Of a stretch of 64,000 nt of DNA, positions 1 through 12,300 are shown piece after piece. The position numbers and the translations under genes are program-made. The notes under the pieces were generated by a model. That model was given only the letters and a program-made list of their open reading frames with translations. It did not search any database and was not told where the DNA came from. Source of the DNA: Typha latifolia (lineage: Eukaryota > Streptophyta > Magnoliopsida > Poales > Typhaceae); assembly GCA_019914945.1 (NCBI GenBank), contig CM034102.1:8359501-8423500 (forward strand). The letters are read 5' to 3'. Each line of letters starts with the position of its first letter. Position 1 is the first letter of the stretch.

Positions 1-144
1 AAAATATACTCGACTGTAATCATCTTTAGATAAAGTCATATAATCATGTTGGAGGCCAAAACATGCATGTACATAATATATAATATAACCTAATTTGAGA
101 AAGGCATCTAGGGGATAAGACTACTCATAATCTGATCAGAAGAC

Positions 145-933
145 TGATACGATTCGGACTTCACAGACGTCGTCTCGAACATGGATTCACTTTAGGAGTG
201 TTTTTGCTTCATGTTTTAGTGTTTAATTTCCATTAAAATAAGTTTTCTGTAAGTCACGTTCGAACGCGGGTGGAGTGAGTTCGAACGCGGTCGACGAAAA
301 TTGTGTTTAGGGTTAATGTGAGTTGTTGGTTAGCCTATAAAAGGATGTGTAGGGCAACCAAAATTAGCATTGATTATTGAGATTGAGTTTTGCCTTGCCT
401 CCTTCGTCTTCTTCGCTCCCGTTCTCTCAATCCCCGGCGACGCCGCTTCTAACCTCCCTCGTCCGGCTAATCACCCTAGTCCCTTAGAGGTGGCCCTCTT
501 CTCCCCGTTCGTCCAATCTATCCAACACTTGCCCTAATCCTTCCATCAACCACAACCCTTCCACCATCACTTTTCATCGGTGCCACCCCATTAACGCCGG
601 TCCTCCACCATCCACCATTACCTAGGATCTCGTGCCTCCATCCACGGATCCAAAATAGAGCATCCTGATGTTCGTCCACTAAATGAACAATATCTCGAGA
701 TCCCCAACTCCGATTCGCCTAAAACTTGATTTGTTGGAAAGTTTTTTTCTGGGCCTAAAACATATCAAAATTTTACGTCGATCCGACGGCGGAATATTTC
801 GGGATCTTATTTCAAAGTTCCGTACAGGATCTAGTCCAGATCTGAGAATTAGAAAAGATCGATCTTTAGCCCTAAAGGAGAGATCGTATCAAGCTGGTAT
901 CAGAGCTCCATAGCCAGAGGTGTGATCGTATCA
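145..933 (+). mobile_element. Family B LTR with residual primer-binding site (deletion derivative)
   Basis: The unit starts TGATACGATTCGG and ends ATCGTATCA. It is flanked by identical 5-bp AAGAC at 140-144 and 934-938, and the uninterrupted sequence is seen in the second copy near 62629. The LTR proper ends at 891. It is followed by a primer-binding site matching initiator tRNA-Met (TGGTATCAGAGC at 895-906), a short leader, and a second copy of the last LTR bases (GATCGTATCA) at 933. It therefore looks like an element that lost nearly all its internal region and most of one LTR while keeping its target duplication. A TATA-like site (CTATAAAAGG) lies near 335. Confidence 0.8.
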
Positions 934-1713
934 AAGACCCAATACACATATCCCTCACATCCGCTAATTAACCGAGTGACAACTCATCGCTAGCAAGGTC
1001 CATGGGGCCTCACATAAAGAGATTCGGAATCTAAAAATATTTAAGTAGCAAGAAGTTAGTTATTCATCTAATTAAAATCCGCTCATATAAAATATGATGA
1101 TTTATTAGATTTTAAAATTTCTACTTATCTTTATAACTAGCTAGATTTTTAATTATAATAAAAATATAAATATAGATAAAACCTAATTATAATTAAATAA
1201 TATTTTGATTAATTAGGAACTATGTAGTCATTACTTTATAAAATAATAAATAAATGCGTAAGCCAATTATTTTATTTGTTACAAAATAATAATGTATAAT
1301 AAATTATTAGAATTATTTAAAATGTATCTCATAAGAATATTAGTATATAAATTTGATAATTATAATTTACAAATCTATATATTAATCTAATAGAGATAGA
1401 AATAAATAAATATGAATATTACCTATATTTATACCTAACTAATCATTGATTATACAAATTATAATTAATACCAATCATATTGAAGAATATATATTATTAT
1501 TAAAATAATTAATGTCTAAATAATCTATTTGCATTAATTAAGAAGGAAAACCTAATGAGAAGGAGAAGAAGCCAAGGAAGAAGAAGAAAAAGAAAGAAAG
1601 AAAGAAAGAAGAAGTGCGGACTCGGGCTGGTGGGGAGGGCACTAGCCGCTGCTGGCTAGCCAGCGGTCGGCCTCTCGTCGGCGGCTCGATTCCGATGAGC
1701 CCGAGCTCGGGTG

Positions 1714-1858
1714 TGAGCGAGAGAGAAAGAGAGAGAGAGACAGAGAGAGAGAGAGATAGAGAGAGAGAGAGACGGAGAGAAAGGAGCTCACTGACGCTTG
1801 TAGAGGTGGTGGCGGAGGTTTCCAAGGATGGCGGTGGCGGTGATAGGCCGGCCTCGGC

Positions 1859-1931
<73 letters not shown>

Positions 1932-1934
1932 AGG
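1714..1934. repeat. (GA)n microsatellite tracts
   Basis: Two long GA-rich runs, near 1714-1775 and 1858-1934, interrupted by GC-rich sequence. The homologous tracts recur at 63703-63752 and 63831-63884 in the other copy of the repeat. Confidence 0.9.
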
Positions 1935-2154
1935 GAGAAAGAGAGGCGGTGGAGGGCGGCAGCATCGGGGTCCGCCATGGCTAGTTGGCCGCAGCCGGGT
2001 TAGCTGCAGCAGCGGCGGTGGGCGTGTTGCGCCTCACCACCGCCATGGCCGTTGGTCGCAAGTCGGTTAGCTGCACTAGTGTGGCTAGCCACGTCGTGCC
2101 CAAAATTCTTTTATTTTATTTATTTATTTATTATTTTAAAATTTTTAATTTTTT

Positions 2155-2907
2155 TGATAGGTTATTACAATTAGGATAAGCATGTTTATCTAGTTGAATT
2201 TTGTTTGAAGAAATAAAAGGAGTTTTGCCGAGGGGCGTTCGAACACTGGGACCGCGTTTGAACAGGCCATGAGAATGCCTGCATGCATTCACAAAAACAG
2301 AGAACGCGTTCGTTCGGACGCCTACGTTCGGAATGATAGAGAATGGTAATTCCACGTTCGAGCGTGATCGGGCACGTTCGAACGCATCACGGCAAAAATT
2401 ATTAGTTTGTTAGTATTTTTACACTTAGTTGATGAGTCCCTAGGGTGAGCCTCTATAAATATATGGAGGAAACCCTAATTGGAGTTGATCTGATAATTGA
2501 AAATGACATTGTGCCTTTACGTCCTCTTCTTGCAATAGCCATTGCGCCCTTTTCCACCTCCTTCCTTCTACCGCCCAAGTCTTTAGTCGACTTCCTTTAA
2601 CTCCTAATCCCCCACTTCTACAACAACTTCTCCCCCTTCACACTAAGGAATTAACTTAGCACCAATCTAGCCATTGAAGGGCTATCAAGCTAGGGTTTAT
2701 TTGACCTTCGGCCATTGTTTGGTCAGTATCTCAAGATCTAACCATCCCAACACCACGATCTTGAATTCATTGGAAAGTTCTTTTCAAGAGCGACAATATA
2801 TCCAAAATTCAAAATGATCCATCGGTTAGATTATCCGCAGCTTCCTTCGAAAGTCACGACCCTAATCGAGTATGGAACCGTTCAGATCGGATCGTCGGTT
2901 CATAACA
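2155..2907 (+). mobile_element. LTR-like sequence (solo LTR or fragment)
   Basis: The sequence begins TGATAGGTTATTAC and contains several GTTCGAACGC-type palindromes (2238-2380). A TATA-like site (CTATAAATATATGG) follows near 2452, then a pyrimidine-rich leader, and it may end near CATAACA at 2907. The layout matches the other LTRs of the window. No clean 5-bp duplication was found, so the ends are approximate and it could be a fragment. Confidence 0.5.
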
Positions 2908-2959
2908 TCTCTCTAATCTAGGAGTAAATTATTATGTTACATTATTAGGTTACAACTAA

Positions 2960-4150
2960 TAAAATAATGTGATATTTATACTGAAGGAAAAATTACATAT
3001 TTATAGGAGGATTGATAATCACATGTTTATTTCGCTAGATGACTCATTTTATGGAGAAGTGTTAAACAAAATCTCATGCCTTCTTCCACTATGTATGCTG
3101 AATTTGTGGCTTATTATAAAACTGCAACATAGACTATATGGTTAAAAAATTTATTTTAAGCCCTCGTTCACTTGGAATTATGGTGGAATAGGTATAATAA
3201 TTCTAATTTTTAATACAAGAAGAAGAGAGCTAATACTAGTATTGGTTATTCTAATATTTAGTTCAATACTAGTATAAGGAGTAATAATTATATTTAATGT
3301 GATATAAAGTTGATATTAAAGTATTGAAGAATAATAAAATTATCTTGGGAATTGGTAATGTTTTAAGTCAGATTAAAAAATACCATTGAGTATATGTTTT
3401 AGTAGTAGTAATAGGGCTTAAAATACTTTATATATTTACATTAAGAACAAATACAGACTTACAAATGTATAGCAATGTGTGACAATACGTAGTAGTGTGT
3501 AACAATATATTGGTTATATAGTGGCTATGTAGTGTGTTGCAATGCAGTGGCTATGCAATGTGTAGAAATACGTTGTAGTACATGGCAATATGGATATTTA
3601 TGTGACATGATTATTTTTCAAATATAAGGGAGAGAGAGAGGAGAGAGAAGGGATTTCAACTATAGCTAAGGTGATGTGTAATTAAGTGATGTCTAATCTA
3701 AAGATAATATAATAATTATGAGTTATTTTAAATTATTTTTTAAAAGTTGTATAAAATAAAATTAAAAAAATAATGAATTACCATATCAAAATAAGCTGAG
3801 ATATTATTTAGTTACTAAACCCGAATAAAAAGACTTATTCTAGAATAAGCTTATTCTTATTCCATAAGTGAATGGGAGCTAAAAATTGTAATGGTTGATT
3901 TCATCTCCATACTAATTAATTTATTGGGACATTAAATCAGCTATGTTCTTCTTAAAGTAATGAGAAAAACTCTCATGCATTAAAAAGTACATATCAATTC
4001 GAGATTGGATTAAAAAATGATATATTAATTAAAAATGTTGGTACATAATCAATATCAGTTGACCCTTTTGATTAAAGAAATTATATCCGTAACTTTTAAG
4101 AAGCATGTTGATAATATGAGTATCTTAGGATCTTTTAATGTACTTGATTA
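2960..4150 (+). pseudogene. Ty1/copia RNase H relic, split by a MITE
   Basis: Conceptual translation in shifting frames before 3157 gives a copia RNase H signature, MPSSTMYAEFVA, followed by TIWLKNL. After 3883 come degenerate pieces resembling the rest of the copia C-terminal RNase H: KYISIRDWIK, then SISVDPLIKEIISVTFKKHV. Stops and frameshifts are frequent. The 720-bp insertion at 3160-3879 interrupts it. Nothing upstream of RNase H (gag, integrase, RT) is recognisable, so this is the 3' end of a copia element. Confidence 0.6.
3160..3879. mobile_element. Tourist-like (PIF/Harbinger-type) MITE
   Basis: The two ends are imperfect inverted repeats: GCCCTCGTTCACTTGGAAT on the left, and GCTCCCATTCACTTATGGAA as the reverse complement of the right. 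They are flanked by TAA on both sides (3157-3159 and 3880-3882). A TAA/TTA duplication with short G-starting inverted ends is typical of Tourist-like MITEs. The interior is AT-rich without coding capacity. It is inserted in the copia RNase H relic. Confidence 0.75.
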
Positions 4151-5040
4151 GTGCAAATTTATTTTAATTTTGTTGCTAATAAAATATTGATTTAGTTTCA
4201 TTTATTATTCCTACATTTATGGTATATTCATTTTGGATGTTCTACGCAGTGATATTGTTGATATCATTTTGTATTATATATGCAAATTAAATTTATGACA
4301 TGTCATATTATATCATCTTGAGATATGATCGAAGGCATACTAACTTATCATTAAAGTTAATATATTTTTTAAGCTTATTGTTTAACCATGTTGTGAAAGA
4401 AAAATTATTTTGAGAACCGATAAAGATCACATTTCATAATGTTGTTTTCCTGCTACAATACCTTTTTTTTTGTCCATGTCAATAGATATTATTATGTGCA
4501 TAATTATGAATTGTCCTATATCAATTACCATATAAAGGCTGTCATGATTTATAAATAATAATTATATTTGACCGAATTGTATCTAAAGTGTTATCTCTTG
4601 ATTGTGTTTTCTTATCCTGGCCACATTCAATTTTTAAAAAATCTTTTAGCTTGAGATTTTATTTTTTATTTATTATTTTTCAAATCAATACTAATACTAC
4701 TATTATTATTTTATTAACTATAATTAATGATACACAAGTATGAGAATATTATAATTTTATAAATTTGGGTTTTTCATTAATTGTTTTAAATATGGATTCG
4801 GAAAATTAGACTAAACAAAATTGATCTTAGACATAAGATTAAACCATATTGTTAAGTGATCTTTAGTTGAACTTATAAGCAAATTATTTTCTTATATGAT
4901 TAGGCAGCCCAGTATAGGCAAAATTGGGTGGGCTTATCGATTTATTATGTAGGCTAGGTCTCTCTCTATTGTATAACCCTAATTTATTTACTCCATTGAG
5001 AGCGATGATTATAAGCGATCAGATATTAACAACACATGTA
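4150..5040 (+). mobile_element. Probable copia 3' untranslated region and LTR remnant
   Basis: AT-rich sequence directly downstream of the copia RNase H relic. Near 4900-5030 it shows a purine/pyrimidine-rich stretch with a TATA-like TTGTATAACCC and a short leader, as expected for an LTR. No paired LTR exists in the window, so this assignment rests on position alone. Confidence 0.3.
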
Positions 5041-6376
5041 TAATTCCTATTTTCTTTTTGTTGTAAATTTTGAGTAAAATACTTGTATGTTCAGAAGAGT
5101 TTAATGCATTTAATAGAACAATATTATAATATACAACTTTTTTTTTAATAGGCTGAGAGCAATTTGGAAGGAAAATGAGAGAATTCCTTTGGGGGGCAAC
5201 ACAAAGCTGCACCCGTTGGAAAGATGCTGCAACGTCACCACTGCTTCCCAAAACATGTAAATAATGTGAAGAGCAATCAGTACATACTAACCAATTAGTT
5301 ATTGAAAATAATTTTCATCCTTTGATAAATTAAAGTGTATATTAGACATTTTACATATGTGACTAGATTAATCAATAAAAAAATTAGAATTTAAGTATTT
5401 TTTTATTACTTATTCTGTTTCCTTAATAATAGGATTATCAACTTTTACCAATTTATTTTTTTTTTGATATTTTTTATAAAAAAATAAATAGTTAAGAGAA
5501 AAATAAAATAAGACTAATTTACCCTTATAATTTAGAAAAGTGAAATTTCGGTTGATATAACCCGTACTTTCGGTTAATTTTATTTAATATTATTTAATTT
5601 TAACCGTTAAGGAGAGAGAAATTAATAGTCTTATTAAATAATTTTATGTAAAATATCGGCTCGGGAGAATCATACTTTGATGGCATGACTTGGACGGGAA
5701 GAATCGGAATCAAGTTGCAAGGAGAAGAATCTCCCCTTTCTCATCACACTTTAAAATATTCCGACCGTTGTTTGGAAGATATCTATGCAACTTTTGAATG
5801 CAAATGGAACTCCAAGGTGGCATATATGCTTGTCGCTGGATGCCTGATGAGTAGGCATAGCATAAACCATCGTCACGGTCGATGCGACGTCGCTCATGGT
5901 CGATGTCGATGTCGATGGTTTGAATATAATCACTTATCCAAAATATAGAGAGCCGAAATGAGAGTTGGAATGTCGTGAGATAGCAACACCTCTTCTCAGA
6001 TTCTTCTTTTTCTTTTTCTTCTTCTTCTTCTTCTTCTTCTCTTTCTACTTCAAATTTCCTTTTTTGAGATTCTGTGATTAATTAGGTGCTAAAGATTTAT
6101 TCCTTGTTTATTCTCTTTTGAGCAACATTGAATCTTTTCGAGAAGCAAGAGGCGACAACTATATGCGTATTTGTGCCTTTATGAACTTCATCAACTTTGT
6201 AGCTTTAGTGGTGGGTAATATTGCTCTCAATCTTATAGCGCGACTCAGGAGACCACTATCCCCACTCTGAAGGCATCCAATTCGTTGCTTCAGTGTGGTT
6301 TTAATAAGATTCACACCACTAAGCTTCAACGAGCACTAAAAGCCTTCTCTCCTCTCTATCTGTGATCGAAATCGCC
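5041..6376. other. Intergenic region and probable MetRS promoter/5' UTR
   Basis: No convincing gene was seen from 5041 to about 5940. Short open frames there, such as 5685-5948, match nothing recognised. A pyrimidine-rich tract with a (CTT)n run lies at about 6003-6050, roughly 330 bp before the MetRS start, and probably belongs to its promoter or 5' UTR. No TATA box could be assigned with confidence. Confidence 0.4.
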
Positions 6377-9300
6377 ATGGGAGACCCTTCTCCGGGGGAG
6401 AAATCCCCCAAACTTCCAATCCCGGGCCAGCGAAACATCCTCATCACCAGTGCCCTGCCCTACGTAAACAACGTTCCCCATCTCGGGAACATAATTGGAT
6501 GTAATCTCTCTTATTTTCACGATTTTCTCATTAAATGCGCATTTTTCTGAGAATTCTTTTGATGTATTTGTTTTGCAGGCGTTCTTAGCGCAGATGTATT
6601 CGCTCGATACTGCCGGCTCATGGGATACAATGTAATATATATTTGTGGGACGGATGAATACGGGACTGCCACGGAGACCAAGGCCATGGAGGAGAATTGC
6701 TCTCCCAAGGAGATTTGTGACAAGTTACTTCCTATTTGTACTCCCCTTCTCTTAATTTTGATAGCCTTTTTTTCTTATAATTTTTTTTTTAATTTGACCT
6801 ACTTTAATCACTTCATGTGTTTATTTTGTCCATGAAAACTCGATTTCTCAAACTTTACTTTGTTTGAAACCAAATCTTAATATACACTTCTATTGACCGC
6901 TTGGAAGAAATCTGTTGATTTCAGTTTGAAATGAATATTTGGAAATGAATGGAGCTGAACTATTTCCGTTCAATCTTATTTCTTATAAAAAGATCACACT
7001 TCATTTTCAGGTACTCACGTCCAAATAAACCTTCGTAATTGTAAGAAACTAACTACGTTATTGTTTAGATTAATGGAAAAGTAGTGATAGTTTAGGGGGC
7101 TAAGTGTAATTATCCCTTAAATTTATTATTGCTTTTGGTTTTAGTAATATTTTTGAATAAATGATCTGCATCTCTGGTGTGCCATCGCTATAACCAGTGC
7201 CGATGATGGCTGAGGTGCCAAATGATAATGATGGTGATCATTCCTGTAGTAGGACTTGGATGCCTGCATGTTTGGTGGACTTGTGAAGAACTGTTTTGAA
7301 GAAGTAAAAAAGTTTTGGTTATACTTTGAAATCAACTGAAAAGAACAGTTTAATTGTTCCAGACAGCATATGTGAGAAATCCCAATTCACTACCATGTTC
7401 TAGTGTTACGGTTTGCATATGCGCCTGCGTAGATCTGAAATAAATTGAAGTCTCCTTTATAGTATTAAATCATTTCTGTTGCATGCTGTCTTGCATATGA
7501 GATGATCAGTTGGTTGATCAGTATATATTACAACATTTAGTACACTACAGTTTTCTTTATATTATTAGTAAATGTTCCAAGATCCTAGCTTCATTGTGCT
7601 TAGAAGTATCTACTATTTGATAGGGAAGTAAAATATTTTAGCAATCTTTCTCAATCCATTTCACTTTGTCATAGTACATGATCCCCTTTGTGCTGCTTAT
7701 ACAGGGACTATATCACATATGCCTTTTGTCTTGTTACATAGAGCAGTGCAAAACAGTGATAGTTTGTTAGTGTTCACTCTTGTTGTGCAGCGTCAATATT
7801 GCTGTTTTATCATAATCCATCCTCAAATTTCTACGTTATCTCTGCAAATACAAGATTCAGTTATTATTTTTCTATTAATAGTTAAGCCACACTTTATGGG
7901 ATTGTTAATTACTCCACATGTTGGAAGTTTCATTCAATTGCGTTTGGTGTGGACTTTGGTGAGTGGTATTCTTCCCTGCTCCAATATCTATGTCCATCTA
8001 AAACTTTATTTGATCAATAGCAACGATTGTCCTGCTAGTGGCACATGCTGTGCCACCATCGACACGACATATGTTGGTTGGGATGGGGCGTGCCGATTTG
8101 GTGTGTCACTGGCACGCCCCGCCGTGCTAGTGACACACCCCTGCATGCCAGTGCTACACATTTATAATATTTTTAATAATTTATTTTAATATATCTAAAG
8201 ATGTTTTTAGATCTTCGATATGTTAATCTTTAGTTTTGGTTTAGATACATGTATTAAAAGTTTAAAACCTATATTATAATACTATAATTTTATATTATTT
8301 TTGTAAATGACCTATTTTATTAAAAATAAAGTAATTATTAAATATAATATTATTCAACACATATTTTGATTGAAAACTTTCATTAAAATTAATATTAATG
8401 ATTGAACACTACATAATATAATTGAATACTACATAATATAATTGAACATATAATTTTAATTAATAATAGTTTAATAGTTAAAATTAATATCTAGTTGAAC
8501 GTAAAATGACGAGGAGAATCAAAATTTTCATTTGCCAGCACAAGGATATCATAAGAATGTTGCATTAAATATTATTGATATTCCTTAAAACTCATTCACT
8601 GATAGTATTGCTCATTCTAACGTCTTACATAGTATTCAAACAAATAGGAATTTTATAGTTTTCTATGATATGATATGAATATTGAACGTGCATTAGAATG
8701 AACGGCATTGACACAGGCACAGACACACTATAAGCATATGTAGATTATATAGAGAGTATAATAAAAGTGTTTCGGTTCAGGTGGGTGTGATTGACATGAT
8801 GGTAATTATGATGAACTCATATCATCATATGAGTGTACCTCTCCTACTGTCATATTACTTATAGACTCAAGTTCTCTGTAAAAAAAATATTTCTCTGAGA
8901 AAATTGTGTAGCAGGGACGTATGTATCATCTCTATTATCACCACCACTAGACTGAGTCTTATTGTTATCACCATCATCATCACTATCATCATCATCATTG
9001 TTATCTCTAGCCTCATTATCATCAATTTTATCTAAGCCTTCTAAATGATCAATTGATTAGGTAATTTGATAATGATTGATGAAAATAGAAAAAATTAAAA
9101 AAAATATCTCAACATGGCACAATGATCGGCATGCAGTCGTGCCGGACCAACACGGGTCGGTACAGAGGTGTGCCACTAGCACACCCCGTGCCAAGTGCAG
9201 GGCCATTATTGGCACATCAAGTGCTGGTCAGTATGGGATGTGTCGACCGACAAGACCTTGATCAATAGGTCTCTTCTAATAGAAATTGGTGGGAATTTCT

Positions 9301-12300
9301 TGTTAGCATCAGAAGAGGTACATTTGGTGAAGCCCTTGCTGACCTCTAGACTTTTCTGTTTCTTTGCATAGAGGATTCATCATTGTTATACTACTTTTTA
9401 TCCCTACACTCTATGCATCAATCTGTAAAACATTCTACTTATTCATATTTGGTTGATAAACATATTCTTATATTTACATTTTCTTACTTGGAGAAAGATT
9501 GAAGCAAGACAAAAAGATAAAAAAAGGGGAATGATCCAGAAAGGAGTTTGAGTGATTTTGATGTTGAATCTGGTCTTCTTACAATGTCCTTACTTCTTTC
9601 TAGATACCATGCTATTCACAAAGAGGTTTACAAGTGGTTTGGCATAAGCTTTGATGAGTTTGGAAGAACATCTACTCCGCAACAGACAGAAGTTTGCCAA
9701 TCAATTTTTCAATCTCTTCTGGAAAATAACTGGCTCTCAGGAAACACCATGCAACAAGTAGGTCAATAACCAATGTCGTGAACTCTAAAAGAAATTGCAA
9801 ATTCCTCGTCATAAATTTTTGAATTGAGAACTTGATTATCCTTTAATATGTTACATATGTATTTACATCCCTTACAGCTTTACTGTGGCACATGCCAACG
9901 CTTCTTAGCTGATAGGCTTGTGGAAGGAACATGCCCTACAATTGGTTGTAACTATGACTCTGCACGAGGTGATCAATGTGAGGAATGTGGAAAATTATTG
10001 AATCCAACTGAACTCTGTGATCCCAAGTGCAAAGTATCATCACCTTTTCCAATGCTAAAGTTTATTCTTTTATCAGTTTAGCTGTTATATTTAATTGATT
10101 TGTATGTATCTATATCATATAAATTTAGACTTCTTGCATAATCTTCAATGTAGGTATGTCGAGCCACTCCAAGTATCCGTGACACTGACCACTTATTTTT
10201 AGAACTTCCATTGCTCAGAAATAAATTGGAGACATATATCAATGAAATGTCTGTGGCTGGATCATGGAGCCAAAATGCTGTACAAGGAACACATGCTTGG
10301 TTAAAGGAAGGATTAAAACCTCGTTGTATCACAAGGGACCTTAAATGGGGAGTTCCCGTTCCACATGACAAGTATAAAGATAAGGTTTTGATAATAAGAC
10401 GTAAAATTACTTTTACATATGCTCATAGTGCTGATAAATGCCCATCTTCATAGGATGAGAGATTTACTTTCTGTATTAAATTGCATTAGATGTGAAAATT
10501 TTATTACTATTTCCTTGGAACTTAATGATCAGGTATTTTATGTGTGGTTTGATGCCCCAATTGGATATATCTCAATCACTGCATGCTACACCCCTGATTG
10601 GGAGAAGTGGTGGAAGGATCCTGAAAATGTTGAATTATATCAGTTCATGGGGAAGGACAATGTGCCATTTCACACTGTAAGAATACAATTGATCATTTCA
10701 GTTTATATTTCTATTTTTATAAGTCCTTCATACTGGCTTTAAATGTAGGGACTAGTTGATCATCAATATTGAATATTATTCTAGTGTTCTATGGTATTTT
10801 GCAGTTATTATCATTTCAAATATCTTGCATTATGTCAGTATATAATGAGGTTACAGTTACACTAATTATCCTTCGTAAAGAATATCTCTATTTTGCAGAA
10901 TGCCACTGTTTCATTTTGATGTATCATGCTATGTGCATGACATAACAAATGTAGAACAAATGTAACACTCATGCTTTATGGACAATTATTAAATTAAATT
11001 TCCTCTTTGGTGACTCATGCCTTTTTATTTGTTTTTCTTATTTTTGTATTCGTCCCAACTTAGTGCATTTGATAGCTTACGGAACGATCCCTTCAAGATC
11101 TGAATTGATTGCAAGAAGCAGTCCGCGCAACTAAGGGAAAATATTCACCAAATATTTTCTCGTAGTCAGAAAATTACGAAACCAAGTTTAATCGATTCGT
11201 AACTTTACAGATTCTAACTGCAACTAGGATAAAAACATGATAAAGTGAGGATGATGGTGGTGTGATGGGTGCAGTGGATATTAGGGTTATGAATGATAAT
11301 GGAGATGAAGGTGGATGGTTGATGTAGTTATAAGGACGAAGGGGAAGAAGTGGTCGAGATTCCAAGAAGGAGGGAGGACTCGACAGACAAGAGAGATTAT
11401 AAGTTAGAAGAGACATTGTCAACGGTAGAAGTGGCAGGCTGGTGAATAGGGAGGAGAGAGATTAGGGTAGAAAGACTAGAGAGAGGATAGAGGAAGATAA
11501 AAGCTAATATTTATTAAGCATAATAATTTTAGCTGTCATCTACACTTTTATAGAGGGTAGCCAACAAGCTAAAATAATAATTATTAACCATAATTCTAGT
11601 GAACCCCCGCTGATCGCGTTCGAATGCACCCGACCACATTTGAACGCACAAAATATGTTCTCTGTGGATGCGAACTGATGTAGGCGTTCGCATGCGGGTG
11701 TTCGAATGCGCCCGACCGCGTTAGAACACACATTTTGCGTTCTTTATTTTTGCAAACTAATGTAGGCATTCACAAAGGCATTCGAACGCCCCCTTCTGTA
11801 TTTGAACAAGACCTATAGAAAATTTATTTTAATAAAACTAAATAACTAATGGAATAAGAAAAGACTCTAACAAGGTGTATTAGCTTACCATGCTTTCCCC
11901 ACCTTGCCCTCAAGGTGTAAAGTCAGGGAAACGCTCCAAGATGTATGTCTCTAACTTTCATGTTGCCTCGCTAGATGGTTTGTCAAGTCACTCGACTATG
12001 ACCTCCATCTCCAATCTAGTACCATAACGTCGTCGGCGTCTAGTAAGTACATGAACTGGCTCCACGATCTCTGTCTCCTCCAATGGGATGGCAAAACTGA
12101 TTCAACGACGTGATGATCTCCAATCCGCTCTCTCAGCAATAAAACATGGAAGATAAGATGTACTCTCGACCCCTCAAGCAGCTCCAAACGATACGCAATT
12201 AGACCGATATGCTCTAATACTTGAAACGGATCGAAGTAGCGATGTGCTAACTTCTAATTTCGCATCAGACACAAGGTCACCTGTCGATACGATTGCACTC

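Larger units (their letters stand above)
1..2100 (+). repeat. Long-LTR retrotransposon fragment, copy 1 (interrupted)
   Basis: Bases 1-144 and then 934 to about 2100 align, with small differences, to 62486 to about 64000. Shared landmarks are the first 140 bases, the stretch following the AAGAC site, an AT-rich middle, GA-rich microsatellites, and a GC-rich block with the same GTGCGGAC start. The 62.5 kb copy lies downstream of an LTR-like start (TGTAACACCC at 61084), so this is read as the inner or 3' part of a long LTR whose beginning lies before the window. Open frames on both strands in 1538-2003 come from the GA/CT repeats and are not genes. Confidence 0.6.

Noticed and set aside
1538..2070. 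Long open frames on both strands rich in Arg-Glu or Leu-Ser
   Set aside because: They are translations of GA/CT microsatellites and recur in the homologous repeat at 63408-63988. They have no domain.
7719..8189. A 156-codon open frame on the + strand
   Set aside because: It lies in MetRS intron 2, runs across the left border of the GGCACG-rich insertion and shows no recognisable domain.
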